This document shows, piece after piece, positions 35,936 through 44,338 of a stretch of 64,000 nt of DNA. The DNA lies in the NCBI GenBank assembly GCA_002746535.1, contig NVWA01000006.1:143411-207410 (forward strand), in the 5' to 3' direction. The position numbers and the translations under genes are program-made. Position 1 is the first letter of the stretch; the number at the start of each line of letters is the position of its first letter. Origin of the DNA: Planctomycetota bacterium. Lineage in GTDB: Bacteria > Planctomycetota > GCA-2746535. A model generated the notes under the pieces. The model saw only the letters and a list, made by a program, of their open reading frames with translations. It ran no database searches and was not told where the DNA came from.

Positions 35936-36078
35936 AGTCTGGGAAGAGAAGAAAAATATGCTTGCGGAGGCGGTCTAATTTAATTAAAGTTTCGGGTTCA
36001 AAAGTATGAAATATTTGTACTTTATTTTTTAAACTCATTACCTTCGCAAGCATTTGAACTAACTATATCGTCCAGACT
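35936..36078. repeat. nested inverted-repeat element (possible structured RNA or MITE remnant)
   Basis: Three nested complementary pairs in a non-coding stretch: outer AGTCTGG (35936-35942) / CCAGACT (36072-36078); middle ATGCTTGCGGAGG (35958-35970) / CCTTCGCAAGCAT (36041-36053), 13 bp with one G-T; inner AAAGTA (36001-36006) / TACTTT (36018-36023). Together they fold into one long arm of about 143 nt. The middle stem is far beyond chance for this AT-rich DNA. It could be a non-coding RNA, a mobile-element end pair or a regulatory structure. Confidence 0.6.
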
Positions 36079-36343
36079 GAGAAATATGTAAGTGTTTTTT
36101 CAAAATTTAGTACTTAATTATCCTAAAGGGTGTTTTATTAAATAATCAAAGCATTGATAGATTTCCTCTGAGCAGTTGGGATACCAATATCTGCGGGAGT
36201 ATATTTAAGCTATTGTTAAGAAGAAATATCATTATTGAATACTACGCTGGGCGAAAATCTTTATGGGATGTGGTATTTAAAGTCTGGAGATAGAGGACAG
36301 TATTATAGTGCTTAATAAAAGAAATTGTTTGTGAGTGGTTAAA
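36079..36343. other. intergenic region with a short open stretch of doubtful status
   Basis: Second half of the 567-bp gap between the actin-like gene and the convergent gene at 36344. An open frame without an ATG runs at about 36129-36293 (about 55 codons, ending TGG AGA TAG) and could be a gene remnant. A second copy of AAGTCTGG (near 36279) echoes the end of the inverted-repeat element. No gene is called. Confidence 0.3.
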
Positions 36344-37324
36344 TTAAAATTTTTGTTTTAATTTAAAATATTTTTGTTCATTCTCTTGTGGAAGAAAAGG
36401 TTCATCGTTGATTACTGATGCACCTAGTTTTCTTAGAAAATCGGTCAGTGAGTTCATCTTAATATTGCCCGTGTGCTCTGGTAACACTTTAACTTCTTTT
36501 ACTGGTACTACTATTTTGTCTAAAAATTGTGAGCTCTTAATTTCTGTTTCAGGTGTAATATCTGGTTGCTTTGTAATAAAGATGACATCTCGACTTTTTA
36601 CTTCTAGTTGATGTATCTGATCGTTTGCTACAGAAACTTTTGCTGTTAAAAGTTGAATGGTATTTGTGTAGTCGTTCTTCAATAAATTCAATCTAAATCG
36701 ATGTTCATGTTTCAGCTCATTGATTGATTTCTGAAATCCATTTAAATTTATTGAAGCCTGTTTTTCTAAATCAATTTGTTTTGTCTGATTGGAATTATTC
36801 TTCTGTGATAATTCAACAATTTTTGATTCATATTTCTTTTTTAAATTTGATTGCGTGATTGTTAAACTTTCAGCAAGCTCTTCATTTTCTAATGATAAAT
36901 TATGGTTGCTCAACTCTAGTTTTGCGATTTTAACTTTTTTAGTACTGATGTAGGTATTTGCCCTATAAGTTTGCCAAATTAAAACGGATGCACCCATAAA
37001 AAAGATTAATGAAAACACTTGAGCAATTTTATATCGTTGGATGACTTTGGATAAAACCTTTTGATTTCTATTAAATTTTTCCATCAATTCTTCATAGCGA
37101 CGCCCTGAAAAATTTAAATCTGAAGATAAATTAAAAAGTTGTTTTTTTAGAATTTTTATTGTTGTTAAATTTTCTGATTCTTCTTTGTTAAGTAGATCTT
37201 GCTTATCATCATTTAATATTCTGATTCTTTCGGCCTTTGATTTATTTTGGCCCCAAACAAATTTTAATGCTTTTCGTAATTGATGGATTTCTTGAGTTTG
37301 CTTTTCTGCAGATTTCGAAGGCAT
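36344..37324 (-). CDS. membrane-anchored coiled-coil protein of unknown function
   Basis: Protein of about 326 residues from the ATG at 37324; a TTG at 37342 would add six. The N-terminal third is coiled coil (SAEKQTQEIHQLRKALKFVW onward), followed by one membrane helix at about 100-120 (AQVFSLIFFMGASVLIWQTY), then a long second coiled coil (about 130-245) and a short proline-containing tail. No signal peptide and no recognised domain. The plan (coil, single helix, coil) resembles the protein at 21030-22280, without sequence similarity that I can assert. It converges on the actin-like operon across a 567-bp gap, so a functional link is only a possibility. Confidence 0.75.
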   Translation of the reverse strand: MPSKSAEKQTQEIHQLRKALKFVWGQNKSKAERIRILNDDKQDLLNKEESENLTTIKILKKQLFNLSSDLNFSGRRYEELMEKFNRNQKVLSKVIQRYKIAQVFSLIFFMGASVLIWQTYRANTYISTKKVKIAKLELSNHNLSLENEELAESLTITQSNLKKKYESKIVELSQKNNSNQTKQIDLEKQASINLNGFQKSINELKHEHRFRLNLLKNDYTNTIQLLTAKVSVANDQIHQLEVKSRDVIFITKQPDITPETEIKSSQFLDKIVVPVKEVKVLPEHTGNIKMNSLTDFLRKLGASVINDEPFLPQENEQKYFKLKQKF

Positions 37325-37444
37325 TAACACTTCACTTGACAAGGTATATTTTATAGTTTATAAATTATAAAAATAAGTTTAACTATTCAAGCAAAATCAA
37401 TGATAATATAGTTTCAATATGAAACTAATCAATAAGGGAAGCAT

Positions 37445-38005
37445 ATGGCTTATATTAAAACAATTCCTCCTAAAGAGGCTGACGGTGCATTGAAGGAAAT
37501 ATATGACGAGATCTTATCAAAAAGAGGGCAGGTTGCGGAAGTATTGCAGATTCAGAGTTTGAATCCAGATTCTTTACAAGATCACTTGAATTCGTATATG
37601 ACGATAATGTTCAAGAAATCGCCCTTATCAAGACAGCAGCGAGAAATGATGGCCGTTATTGTATCTAGTGAGAATGGATGCCAATATTGTCAGTCCCATC
37701 ACGGTGATGCCTTGAATTACTTTTGGAAAAATTTAGAAAACATAGAGTTATTAAAAAAATCACCAGAATTATTGGAATTACCTGAAGTAGATCGTTTATT
37801 AATTAGATATGCAACCAACTTAACAAATGATCCTGGAAAAAAACATTTGGAAATTATAAATAAATTAAGAGCTTGTGGTCTCACTGATAAGGCAATTTTA
37901 GATGCTACATTGGTCATTGGCTATTTTAACTTTGTGAATAGAATTGTTCAAGGTTTAGGGGTAGAGTTAGGCGAAGAAGATTCTGCTAAATATAAATATG
38001 ATTAA
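37445..38005 (+). CDS. AhpD/carboxymuconolactone decarboxylase-family peroxidase-related protein
   Basis: Protein of 186 residues of the CMD/AhpD-like superfamily, peroxidase-related subgroup. The redox motif is ENGCQYCQSHHGDAL (CxxC followed by His), characteristic of AhpD-like alkylhydroperoxidases; LSRQQREMMAVIVS precedes it as in the family, and the N-terminal AYIKTIPPKEADGALKEIYDE is typical of the subgroup. Predicted cytoplasmic thiol peroxidase or disulfide reductase; the substrate is unknown. A GGGAAG ribosome binding site lies 4 bases before the ATG. It is followed after 37 bp by the hydrolase gene. Confidence 0.88.
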   Translation: MAYIKTIPPKEADGALKEIYDEILSKRGQVAEVLQIQSLNPDSLQDHLNSYMTIMFKKSPLSRQQREMMAVIVSSENGCQYCQSHHGDALNYFWKNLENIELLKKSPELLELPEVDRLLIRYATNLTNDPGKKHLEIINKLRACGLTDKAILDATLVIGYFNFVNRIVQGLGVELGEEDSAKYKYD

Positions 38006-38007
38006 TG

Positions 38008-38033
38008 AATAAAATATAGGAATAAAATATAGG
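38008..38033 (+). repeat. 13-bp tandem duplication spanning a ribosome binding site
   Basis: AATAAAATATAGG occurs twice without spacer (38008-38020, 38021-38033), followed by AATAACAT and the ATG of the hydrolase gene at 38042. The duplicated unit includes the AGGA-type ribosome binding site, so one copy sits at a functional distance and the other 13 bp further upstream. Confidence 0.85.
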
Positions 38034-38041
38034 AATAACAT

Positions 38042-39982
38042 ATGGAGTTTCATCGATACCCAACACTTTTGACAGATGTAACACATAAACGTTTAAGTGA
38101 AATCTATTTAAAAAGAAAAAAAATAATTGAGAAAATTAAAACACAGTCTGAAGCTTTAAAATATCAAAACTCGATTAAAAATAAAATTAAAAAGTGTTTT
38201 GGTAAATTCCCTAAAAAAACGCCTTTAAAATATAAAGTTACAAAAGTCCTTATTTATAAAGGATATACCGTAGAATGTCTTAAATATGAAAGTCGTCCTG
38301 ATTTTTGGGTTTCAGCAAATCTCTATTTACCTAAAATCCATCATGGGAATTTGCCAGCCATACTATTACCTTGTGGACATAATCAATCTGGTAAAGCAGC
38401 TCCTTTTTACGTCGAAGCTTGTGTGAGATTAGTGCAAGAAGGTTATGCGGTATTGATATACGATCCAATTAATCAAGGTGAGAGAAAACTTTATTCTTTA
38501 ACAGGATTTCCCCAAGAGAATAATAAAGGTTTTAATGCTACCATCGGTCATAATCATATTGGCAAGCAATTGCGGGCATGTGGTGAATCATTATGTTCAT
38601 GGTTTGTTTGGGATGGAATTAGAGGAGTTGATTATTTATTTACAAGACCAGAAATAGATAAAAAAAGAATTGGAATAACAGGAAATTCCGGTGGGGGTGC
38701 ACTGAGTGCCTATCAATGGGCCTTAGATAAAAGAATCAGTATGGTTGCTTCATCTTGTTGGACAACAAGTTATTTGTATGATTTAGAAAACGAGATGCCT
38801 GGAGATAATGAACAATATCCCAGAGGTTTTTTGGCTGAAGGTTTAGACAAGATAGATTTTTTTATTTCCCGCGCTGGAGAGCCAACTATATTACTTGGAC
38901 AAGAAAGAGACTTTTTTGATGATCGTGGATTAAAAGAAGGCTATCAAGACTTACTTAAATTTCATAAATTACTTGGTGGGCAAGAAAAAAGTTGTCAGCT
39001 ACAAATGGATGTCATAACCCATTCTTATAGCTCAATTAATCAAAAAGCTTTGATTAAATTTTTCAATAGAGCCCTCGGATTAAAAAGGCCATCATTGAAA
39101 GAGTTTAAGACACAGCCACAAGAAAAAGAATTATATGTTACGAAAACAGGGGATTTACATAAAGACGGCTCTACACCTCTTTATAAATTAACCGCTGAGT
39201 TATCGAAAATTAAAAAATCATTTCGAAAAAGAGGTTCAAGAAATAGTTTAATTAAAAAAGTTGAGGATGTATTAAATTTAAGAATGCCTAAAAGTATACC
39301 TGCATATCGTAGAACTCATGGCGAAGGTCGATGGAATAGAAAAACAAAAGATAAAAAATTTAATATTTTTCGTTTTGTTGTTGAGTCTGAAAATAATATT
39401 TATTTACCTTTGAGGCACATTACCAATTCTGTAGGACCATTTAGATTAGATACTGAAAAAGAAATAAATTTAATTTTACCTAATTTATGCTCTCAAAGTG
39501 AATTTTTAAATGGATCTATTAAAAGCAAAGGGCCGTGTTGGCTATTAGACGTTCGAGGTATGGGTGAAGGATTATTTGTTGCTGATGATACAAGTAACCA
39601 TTATGGTATGGAGTATTTGTTGGCAGGTCATGGTTTTATGTTCAGAGACTCTTTACTCGGTCAAAGAATATTTGACGTGTTGTCGATCATAAATTTATTT
39701 AAATCAGAAGGTGTAAAAAAAATTCATTTACAAGGTTATGGCCAAGGCGGAATAATTGCCTTAATAACGGCATTATTAGATAATAGAATTAATTCTGTAA
39801 GCTGTATAAAAACACCTGAATCATTTGAAAAATTAGTATCCTCATCATTATGCTATTGGCCCGATGTTAATTTTCCTTTTAACGTATTAGATTCTTTTGA
39901 TTTGCCAGATATTCGTAGTGTCTTGGGAAAACGTCTTGTAAAAAGTACCTATACATCTCCTGAGGGTAAACATTTTGTTTAA
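38042..39982 (+). CDS. alpha/beta hydrolase (acetyl xylan esterase-like), two-part protein
   Basis: Protein of 646 residues. The first 350 form an alpha/beta hydrolase: oxyanion region LPAILLPCGHNQSGK, nucleophile elbow GITGNSGGGALSAY (Ser near 215), an acid in GQERDFFDDRGL and catalytic His in ITHSYSS. IYDPINQGER and RPEIDKKRIGITGNSGGG are typical of the acetyl-xylan-esterase/prolyl-peptidase-like family seen in PVC bacteria. The second half contains another hydrolase-like stretch (GYGQGGIIALITALLDN), without a GxSxG Ser, so it is probably a non-catalytic second lobe. No signal peptide is obvious. It may deacetylate sugar polymers, by family association only. A TPR lipoprotein gene follows after 15 bp. 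Confidence 0.82.
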   Translation: MEFHRYPTLLTDVTHKRLSEIYLKRKKIIEKIKTQSEALKYQNSIKNKIKKCFGKFPKKTPLKYKVTKVLIYKGYTVECLKYESRPDFWVSANLYLPKIHHGNLPAILLPCGHNQSGKAAPFYVEACVRLVQEGYAVLIYDPINQGERKLYSLTGFPQENNKGFNATIGHNHIGKQLRACGESLCSWFVWDGIRGVDYLFTRPEIDKKRIGITGNSGGGALSAYQWALDKRISMVASSCWTTSYLYDLENEMPGDNEQYPRGFLAEGLDKIDFFISRAGEPTILLGQERDFFDDRGLKEGYQDLLKFHKLLGGQEKSCQLQMDVITHSYSSINQKALIKFFNRALGLKRPSLKEFKTQPQEKELYVTKTGDLHKDGSTPLYKLTAELSKIKKSFRKRGSRNSLIKKVEDVLNLRMPKSIPAYRRTHGEGRWNRKTKDKKFNIFRFVVESENNIYLPLRHITNSVGPFRLDTEKEINLILPNLCSQSEFLNGSIKSKGPCWLLDVRGMGEGLFVADDTSNHYGMEYLLAGHGFMFRDSLLGQRIFDVLSIINLFKSEGVKKIHLQGYGQGGIIALITALLDNRINSVSCIKTPESFEKLVSSSLCYWPDVNFPFNVLDSFDLPDIRSVLGKRLVKSTYTSPEGKHFV

Positions 39983-39997
39983 TATGATTTTGTTATT

Positions 39998-41056
39998 ATG
40001 TCTTTGAGAACAATCCTATTTATATCGGTGGTTTTTATTGTCTTATTATCTTGTGGCGATAATTCTAGCGATTCAGCAAATAGTAGAAATAACGATCCTG
40101 CGTTTGAAGATGACTTTGAAATACTAAAAAATAAAAATGAGAATATCCCAATAAAAACAAAAGAGTTTTATAAATATTTAGTTAGAGGCCATAAAAAAAA
40201 GGAAAATGGTGACTACAAAGGCGCCATTGATGATTTTAACTTAGCCATAAAATTAAAACCTAAATTGAGTAATTTATATGATGCGCGCGGTACGGCAAAA
40301 TATTATAAAGGCGACTATGATGGAGCCATATTAGATTATAATCAATCCATTAATTTAAATTCAAAGAATCCTTTATCCTATTACAACAGAGGTCTTGCTG
40401 AAAATTGTCTCCAAAAATACAGTGAATCAATAAAAGATTTTAATAAAGCCATTGAATTAAAACCAAATTATTTTGATGCTTTTAAAAATAGGGGATTAGC
40501 AAAAAGTGATAGCGGGGATATAAACGGTTCAATTGCTGATTTCTCAAAACTTATTGAAATTAGCCCAAAATATCCTGGGCCATATAATAACAGAGGGATA
40601 GCCTATAGTATTAATAAGGATTATAAATCTGCTATTATAGATTTTTCTAAAGCACATAAAATAGATTGGAAAAATCCGAATATACTAATTAATCGAGGTC
40701 TTGCCTATAGATCCTTAAAAAAACAGAAAGAAGCTTTGGAGGATTTCAAACAAGCCACTGTATTAGGTCCTGACATGGCTTCAGGGTTTCATTATTTTTC
40801 AGATACATTAATTAATAGTACCGCTAGTAAAGCAAAGATGGTAATAGCTTTAAAAAATTCTTTGAAAGCCAATCAATTGAGCTATTTCAAAAATATATAT
40901 TATTTAGAGACCTTATCCTGGGCTTACGAAAAAAATAATCATATTAAAGAGTCTATTGATATATTAAAAAAAGTAATTTCTTTAACTCCTGATGATCAGC
41001 CAAATAAAAAGAGATTTATTAAGAGACTAAAACACCTCAATACCATTAAAAATTAA
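39998..41056 (+). CDS. tetratricopeptide-repeat lipoprotein
   Basis: Protein of 352 residues. Signal peptide with lipobox LLSC (Cys near 19), then about seven TPR units, for example YLVRGHKKKENGDYKGAIDD, ARGTAKYYKGDYDGAILDYN, YNRGLAENCLQKYSESIKDF and NRGIAYSINKDYKSAIIDFS. Such proteins scaffold protein complexes in the periplasm or outer membrane. It is on the same strand as the hydrolase, 15 bp downstream. It overlaps the convergent DinB gene by four bases at its 3' end. Confidence 0.9.
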   Translation: MSLRTILFISVVFIVLLSCGDNSSDSANSRNNDPAFEDDFEILKNKNENIPIKTKEFYKYLVRGHKKKENGDYKGAIDDFNLAIKLKPKLSNLYDARGTAKYYKGDYDGAILDYNQSINLNSKNPLSYYNRGLAENCLQKYSESIKDFNKAIELKPNYFDAFKNRGLAKSDSGDINGSIADFSKLIEISPKYPGPYNNRGIAYSINKDYKSAIIDFSKAHKIDWKNPNILINRGLAYRSLKKQKEALEDFKQATVLGPDMASGFHYFSDTLINSTASKAKMVIALKNSLKANQLSYFKNIYYLETLSWAYEKNNHIKESIDILKKVISLTPDDQPNKKRFIKRLKHLNTIKN

Positions 41057-41508
41057 TTTGTACTAACCTTTAGCCATCTTGAATGAGCTTGAATATGACC
41101 TCTGTGAAGACCAAGGTGATGAATGTGCCAAAGAAGAATTCCTTGACCTGTGAATTCATCCCCATGAAAAGATCTACAGTCATTAAATTTTTCATCTGAG
41201 ATATCATTAATTTGATTTAATGTTTTTAGATTTCGTTTTTCAATTCGTTCTATTAGCTCATTTTTATTTAAATCTTTATCTCTATCAAATTCCATTTGTC
41301 TGTCTCGATTCTTTTCTTCACAACATAAGCCGACATCTATCCAAAAGGATTCCATTTCGCAAACATGGCAAATTAAATTTGCTAAACTCACACCTTCAGG
41401 AGTTTTTCTCCAAAGTTCATTTTCGTTTAATTGATGACAACAATCTTTAATGATTTCATAATCTTGGTTGTAGAGGCGAATAAAAAAATCTCTTAATTCA
41501 ATATTCAT
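41053..41508 (-). CDS. DinB-family protein
   Basis: Four-helix-bundle protein of 151 residues. The family's metal-binding pattern is present: a first His near ANLICHVCEMESFWIDVG and the C-terminal pair in HHLGLHRGHIQAHSRWL. Members are metal-dependent thiol transferases or of unknown role. It is distinct from a second DinB protein at 54176-54676. Convergent with the TPR gene, with its stop overlapping by four bases. No partner genes on its strand. Confidence 0.82.
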   Translation of the reverse strand: MNIELRDFFIRLYNQDYEIIKDCCHQLNENELWRKTPEGVSLANLICHVCEMESFWIDVGLCCEEKNRDRQMEFDRDKDLNKNELIERIEKRNLKTLNQINDISDEKFNDCRSFHGDEFTGQGILLWHIHHLGLHRGHIQAHSRWLKVSTN

Positions 41509-41742
41509 TTGGATTCCATATTTAAAAGATCAATAGAGTAATGATTACCATTATAGGCTTTGAACTGATTCAACTAAGAATTGTTTTCGTTTGAGTTTAT
41601 ACATTGATCGATGTTTTATGAATAGAGCTTTATAGGGTGATACTAAAGAAGATCAAATAAGTATAAAGAAAAGTCATTTATATGTAAGATATATCAAATA
41701 ATATTCATAATATGCTAGAAAAATAATAACGGGAGTTGAAGA

Positions 41743-44205
41743 ATGACGAATTTAAATTTAAAAGGAAAATGGACTTTAAGTTCAAAAGATATTAAAAATA
41801 AAAAAGCAAATATTCCCGGTGATGTTTTTTCTGCGTTATATCAAAATAAAGTTATTGAAGATCCCTATTATGGTGACAATGAAAATAAAGTGCAATGGGT
41901 GAGTAAAGAGGATTGGATTTATAAAAGATCTTTTAAAATTGATAAACATATTTTAAGTAAAAAATTTATTTTTATCAATCTGGAAGAAGTAGATACCTTC
42001 TCTGAAATTAGAATTAATAATAAAGTCGTTGGTAAAACGAAAAATATATTTTGTCGTTATCGATTTGATATCAAAAAGTTTTTGAAATTAGGTGAAAATA
42101 AAATTACTTTTCTTTTTCATTCACCTGAAAAAATATCGAAAAGAGAAGAAGCTAAACAACCTTTCCCTATTCCTTCATCTTCAAACTCTCTAGATCCAAA
42201 TACAAATTTAATTAGAAAAGTACAATGTCATTCCGGTTGGGATTGGGGTATCTCTTTAAATGTTAGCGGTATCTATGGCGATATTTCTATTGTGGCAACA
42301 GATCATCCTAGAATTGAACATTTTTATGTGAATCAAAAACATACTAAAAATAATTGTGAGATTGAATTAGTTGCTGAATTATATTCTTGGGAAGAAGTAA
42401 CAGCTGTTGTTCAATTTATCTGGAATGGAGAAATTATAGAGGTTAAAACCAAATTCCATAAAGGGGTCAATATCATTGCTACAAAAGTTTCAGTTAAAAA
42501 TCCGGAATTGTGGTGGCCACAAGGTTACGGAAATCAGCATCTTTATAATGCTGAAGTGATTGTGGGCGATTCAAATAAAAATATCAAAGTTGGTCTTAGA
42601 ACATTAGAATTAATTCATAAACGTAAAAAAGATCGTTACGACACTAAAGACAATCGGTTTTATTTTAAAGTAAATGGTGTTTCTATATTCTCTAAAGGAG
42701 CTAATTGGATTCCTGTAGATGCCATGCCAGAACGACAAACGGATGATGTATATAAGGATTTGCTTTCTAGTGCCAAAAAGGCAAATATGAACATGATTAG
42801 AGTTTGGGGTGGTGGACAATACGAAAAGGAGATATTTTATGATCTTTGTGACGAATATGGATTGTTAGTTTGGCAAGATTTAATGTTTGCCTGCCACTTA
42901 TATCCATCGACTAAAGAATTCATTGCTAATGTAAATGAGGAAGTTCAATATCAAGTTAAGAGATTAAAAAATCGAGCCTGTTTAGCACTATGGTGTGGTG
43001 ACAACGAAATTATTGGTGCGCTGGGTTGGTATAAAGAGTCTATAGAAAACAATAAATTATATACAGCTAATTATGACCGTTTAAATCAAGAGTTAAGAAA
43101 GTCAGTAGAAGAAAATGATTCATCTAGAACATTTTGGACAAGTTCTCCTTGTGCCGGACCAAATGATTTTAGTCATGAAAATGTTCATCATTTGGGTGAT
43201 TCCCATTATTGGAATGTCTGGCATAGCGGAAAACCTTTTGAAGATTATCACACAGTCAAACCATTATTTTGTTCTGAATTTGGCTATCAGTCATTTTTGA
43301 GTATAGAGGGTGTCAAAACATATGCCTCTAAAGATCAGTGGAATGTGACCTCACCTATTATGGAGCATCATCAAAAACATGGCAGTGGAAATTCCAATAT
43401 CGTTAATATGTTTTCTAAATATTTTAGACAACCAAATGGTTTCGAGAATTTTCTTTATTTAAGTCAAGTGCAACAATCATTGGCTATAAAAACTGCTGTA
43501 GAGTATTGGCGACATAATCAACCAAATTGTATGGGCGCGCTTTATTGGCAATTAAATGATTTATGGCCTGTCGCATCTTGGTCCAGTATTGAATATGGAG
43601 GCAAATGGAAACAACTAAACCATCATGCCAGAAGGTTTTTTGCACCCGTCGCTATTAGTACTTGTAAGAATGAAAAAAATGATATTGAAGTTTGGGTTAC
43701 ATCTGAGCAACTTGAAGATTTAAAATTAAAATTGGACTTATGTGTTTGGAATTATTCGAGTAACAAAGGTAAGAAAATAAAAATCTCTTCAAGTATTGGT
43801 AAAAATTGTTCTAAAAAGCTGGCTACTTTTAAAGAATCTGAACTAACTTCAAATCCTGATGATTCTTTTATTTATTTAGAATTAACAGCAAAAGGAAAAT
43901 CTGTTTCGTTTACTCATTTTAATGATTATTTTTTTGTTCCTTTTAAAAGAACAAACTTTCCTGATGCAAAAATAAAAATACGAAGTTATGAGAAGCAGGG
44001 ATCTTGGTGCGTTGAATTGCTCACAAACAAACCAGCTCATTTTGTTTATATTAATTTGAATGGAGTAAAAGGTGAGTTTAGTGACAATAGTTTTACTTTG
44101 ATGCCAGGTGTAAAGAAAGTTATTATTTTTGAATCGAGCCAAAAAATTAGTAAGAACAATTTTGAAAAAAACCTTCAAATCAAACATTTAAGAGATACGT
44201 ATTAA
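41743..44205 (+). CDS. beta-mannosidase (glycoside hydrolase family 2)
   Basis: GH2 enzyme of 820 residues. N-terminal jelly-roll domain ([21 protein letters not shown], a beta-mannosidase hallmark, and [17 protein letters not shown]), Ig-like domain ([20 protein letters not shown]), then the TIM barrel. The acid/base Glu is in [11 protein letters not shown] (near residue 424; usually CGNNE) and the nucleophile Glu in CSEFGYQSF (near 512). [20 protein letters not shown] and [11 protein letters not shown] are further family segments. It removes terminal beta-mannose from oligosaccharides. No signal peptide, so it is likely intracellular and acts on imported chains. Preceded by a GGGAG site. 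Confidence 0.93.
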   Translation: MTNLNLKGKWTLSSKDIKNKKANIPGDVFSALYQNKVIEDPYYGDNENKVQWVSKEDWIYKRSFKIDKHILSKKFIFINLEEVDTFSEIRINNKVVGKTKNIFCRYRFDIKKFLKLGENKITFLFHSPEKISKREEAKQPFPIPSSSNSLDPNTNLIRKVQCHSGWDWGISLNVSGIYGDISIVATDHPRIEHFYVNQKHTKNNCEIELVAELYSWEEVTAVVQFIWNGEIIEVKTKFHKGVNIIATKVSVKNPELWWPQGYGNQHLYNAEVIVGDSNKNIKVGLRTLELIHKRKKDRYDTKDNRFYFKVNGVSIFSKGANWIPVDAMPERQTDDVYKDLLSSAKKANMNMIRVWGGGQYEKEIFYDLCDEYGLLVWQDLMFACHLYPSTKEFIANVNEEVQYQVKRLKNRACLALWCGDNEIIGALGWYKESIENNKLYTANYDRLNQELRKSVEENDSSRTFWTSSPCAGPNDFSHENVHHLGDSHYWNVWHSGKPFEDYHTVKPLFCSEFGYQSFLSIEGVKTYASKDQWNVTSPIMEHHQKHGSGNSNIVNMFSKYFRQPNGFENFLYLSQVQQSLAIKTAVEYWRHNQPNCMGALYWQLNDLWPVASWSSIEYGGKWKQLNHHARRFFAPVAISTCKNEKNDIEVWVTSEQLEDLKLKLDLCVWNYSSNKGKKIKISSSIGKNCSKKLATFKESELTSNPDDSFIYLELTAKGKSVSFTHFNDYFFVPFKRTNFPDAKIKIRSYEKQGSWCVELLTNKPAHFVYINLNGVKGEFSDNSFTLMPGVKKVIIFESSQKISKNNFEKNLQIKHLRDTY

Positions 44206-44283
44206 GTTTGTATTGAATAATCTATTTATCTCTTATTATTTCAGGATAGTAAACTTATTAGTTCTCTCTTGACTATAGTCTAA

Positions 44284-44323
44284 AAGGAGGGCAAAATACA
44301 TGTTTGATATAGTTACTGGATAA
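44284..44323 (+). other. strong ribosome binding site with 7-codon leader frame before histidine kinase
   Basis: AAAGGAGGG (44283-44291) stands 8 bases before ATG TTT GAT ATA GTT ACT GGA TAA (44300-44323). The histidine kinase ATG follows at 44339 with only a weak TGAG site of its own, and an in-frame stop at 44321 excludes an N-terminal extension. The short frame may be a leader peptide that couples or tunes kinase translation. It could also be a decayed start. Confidence 0.4.
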
Positions 44324-44338
44324 TATGAGTTTAATTTA

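Noticed and set aside
36129..36293. Open stretch of about 55 codons without ATG
   Set aside because: No start codon, no ribosome site and no recognised similarity; kept only as a note on the intergenic region.
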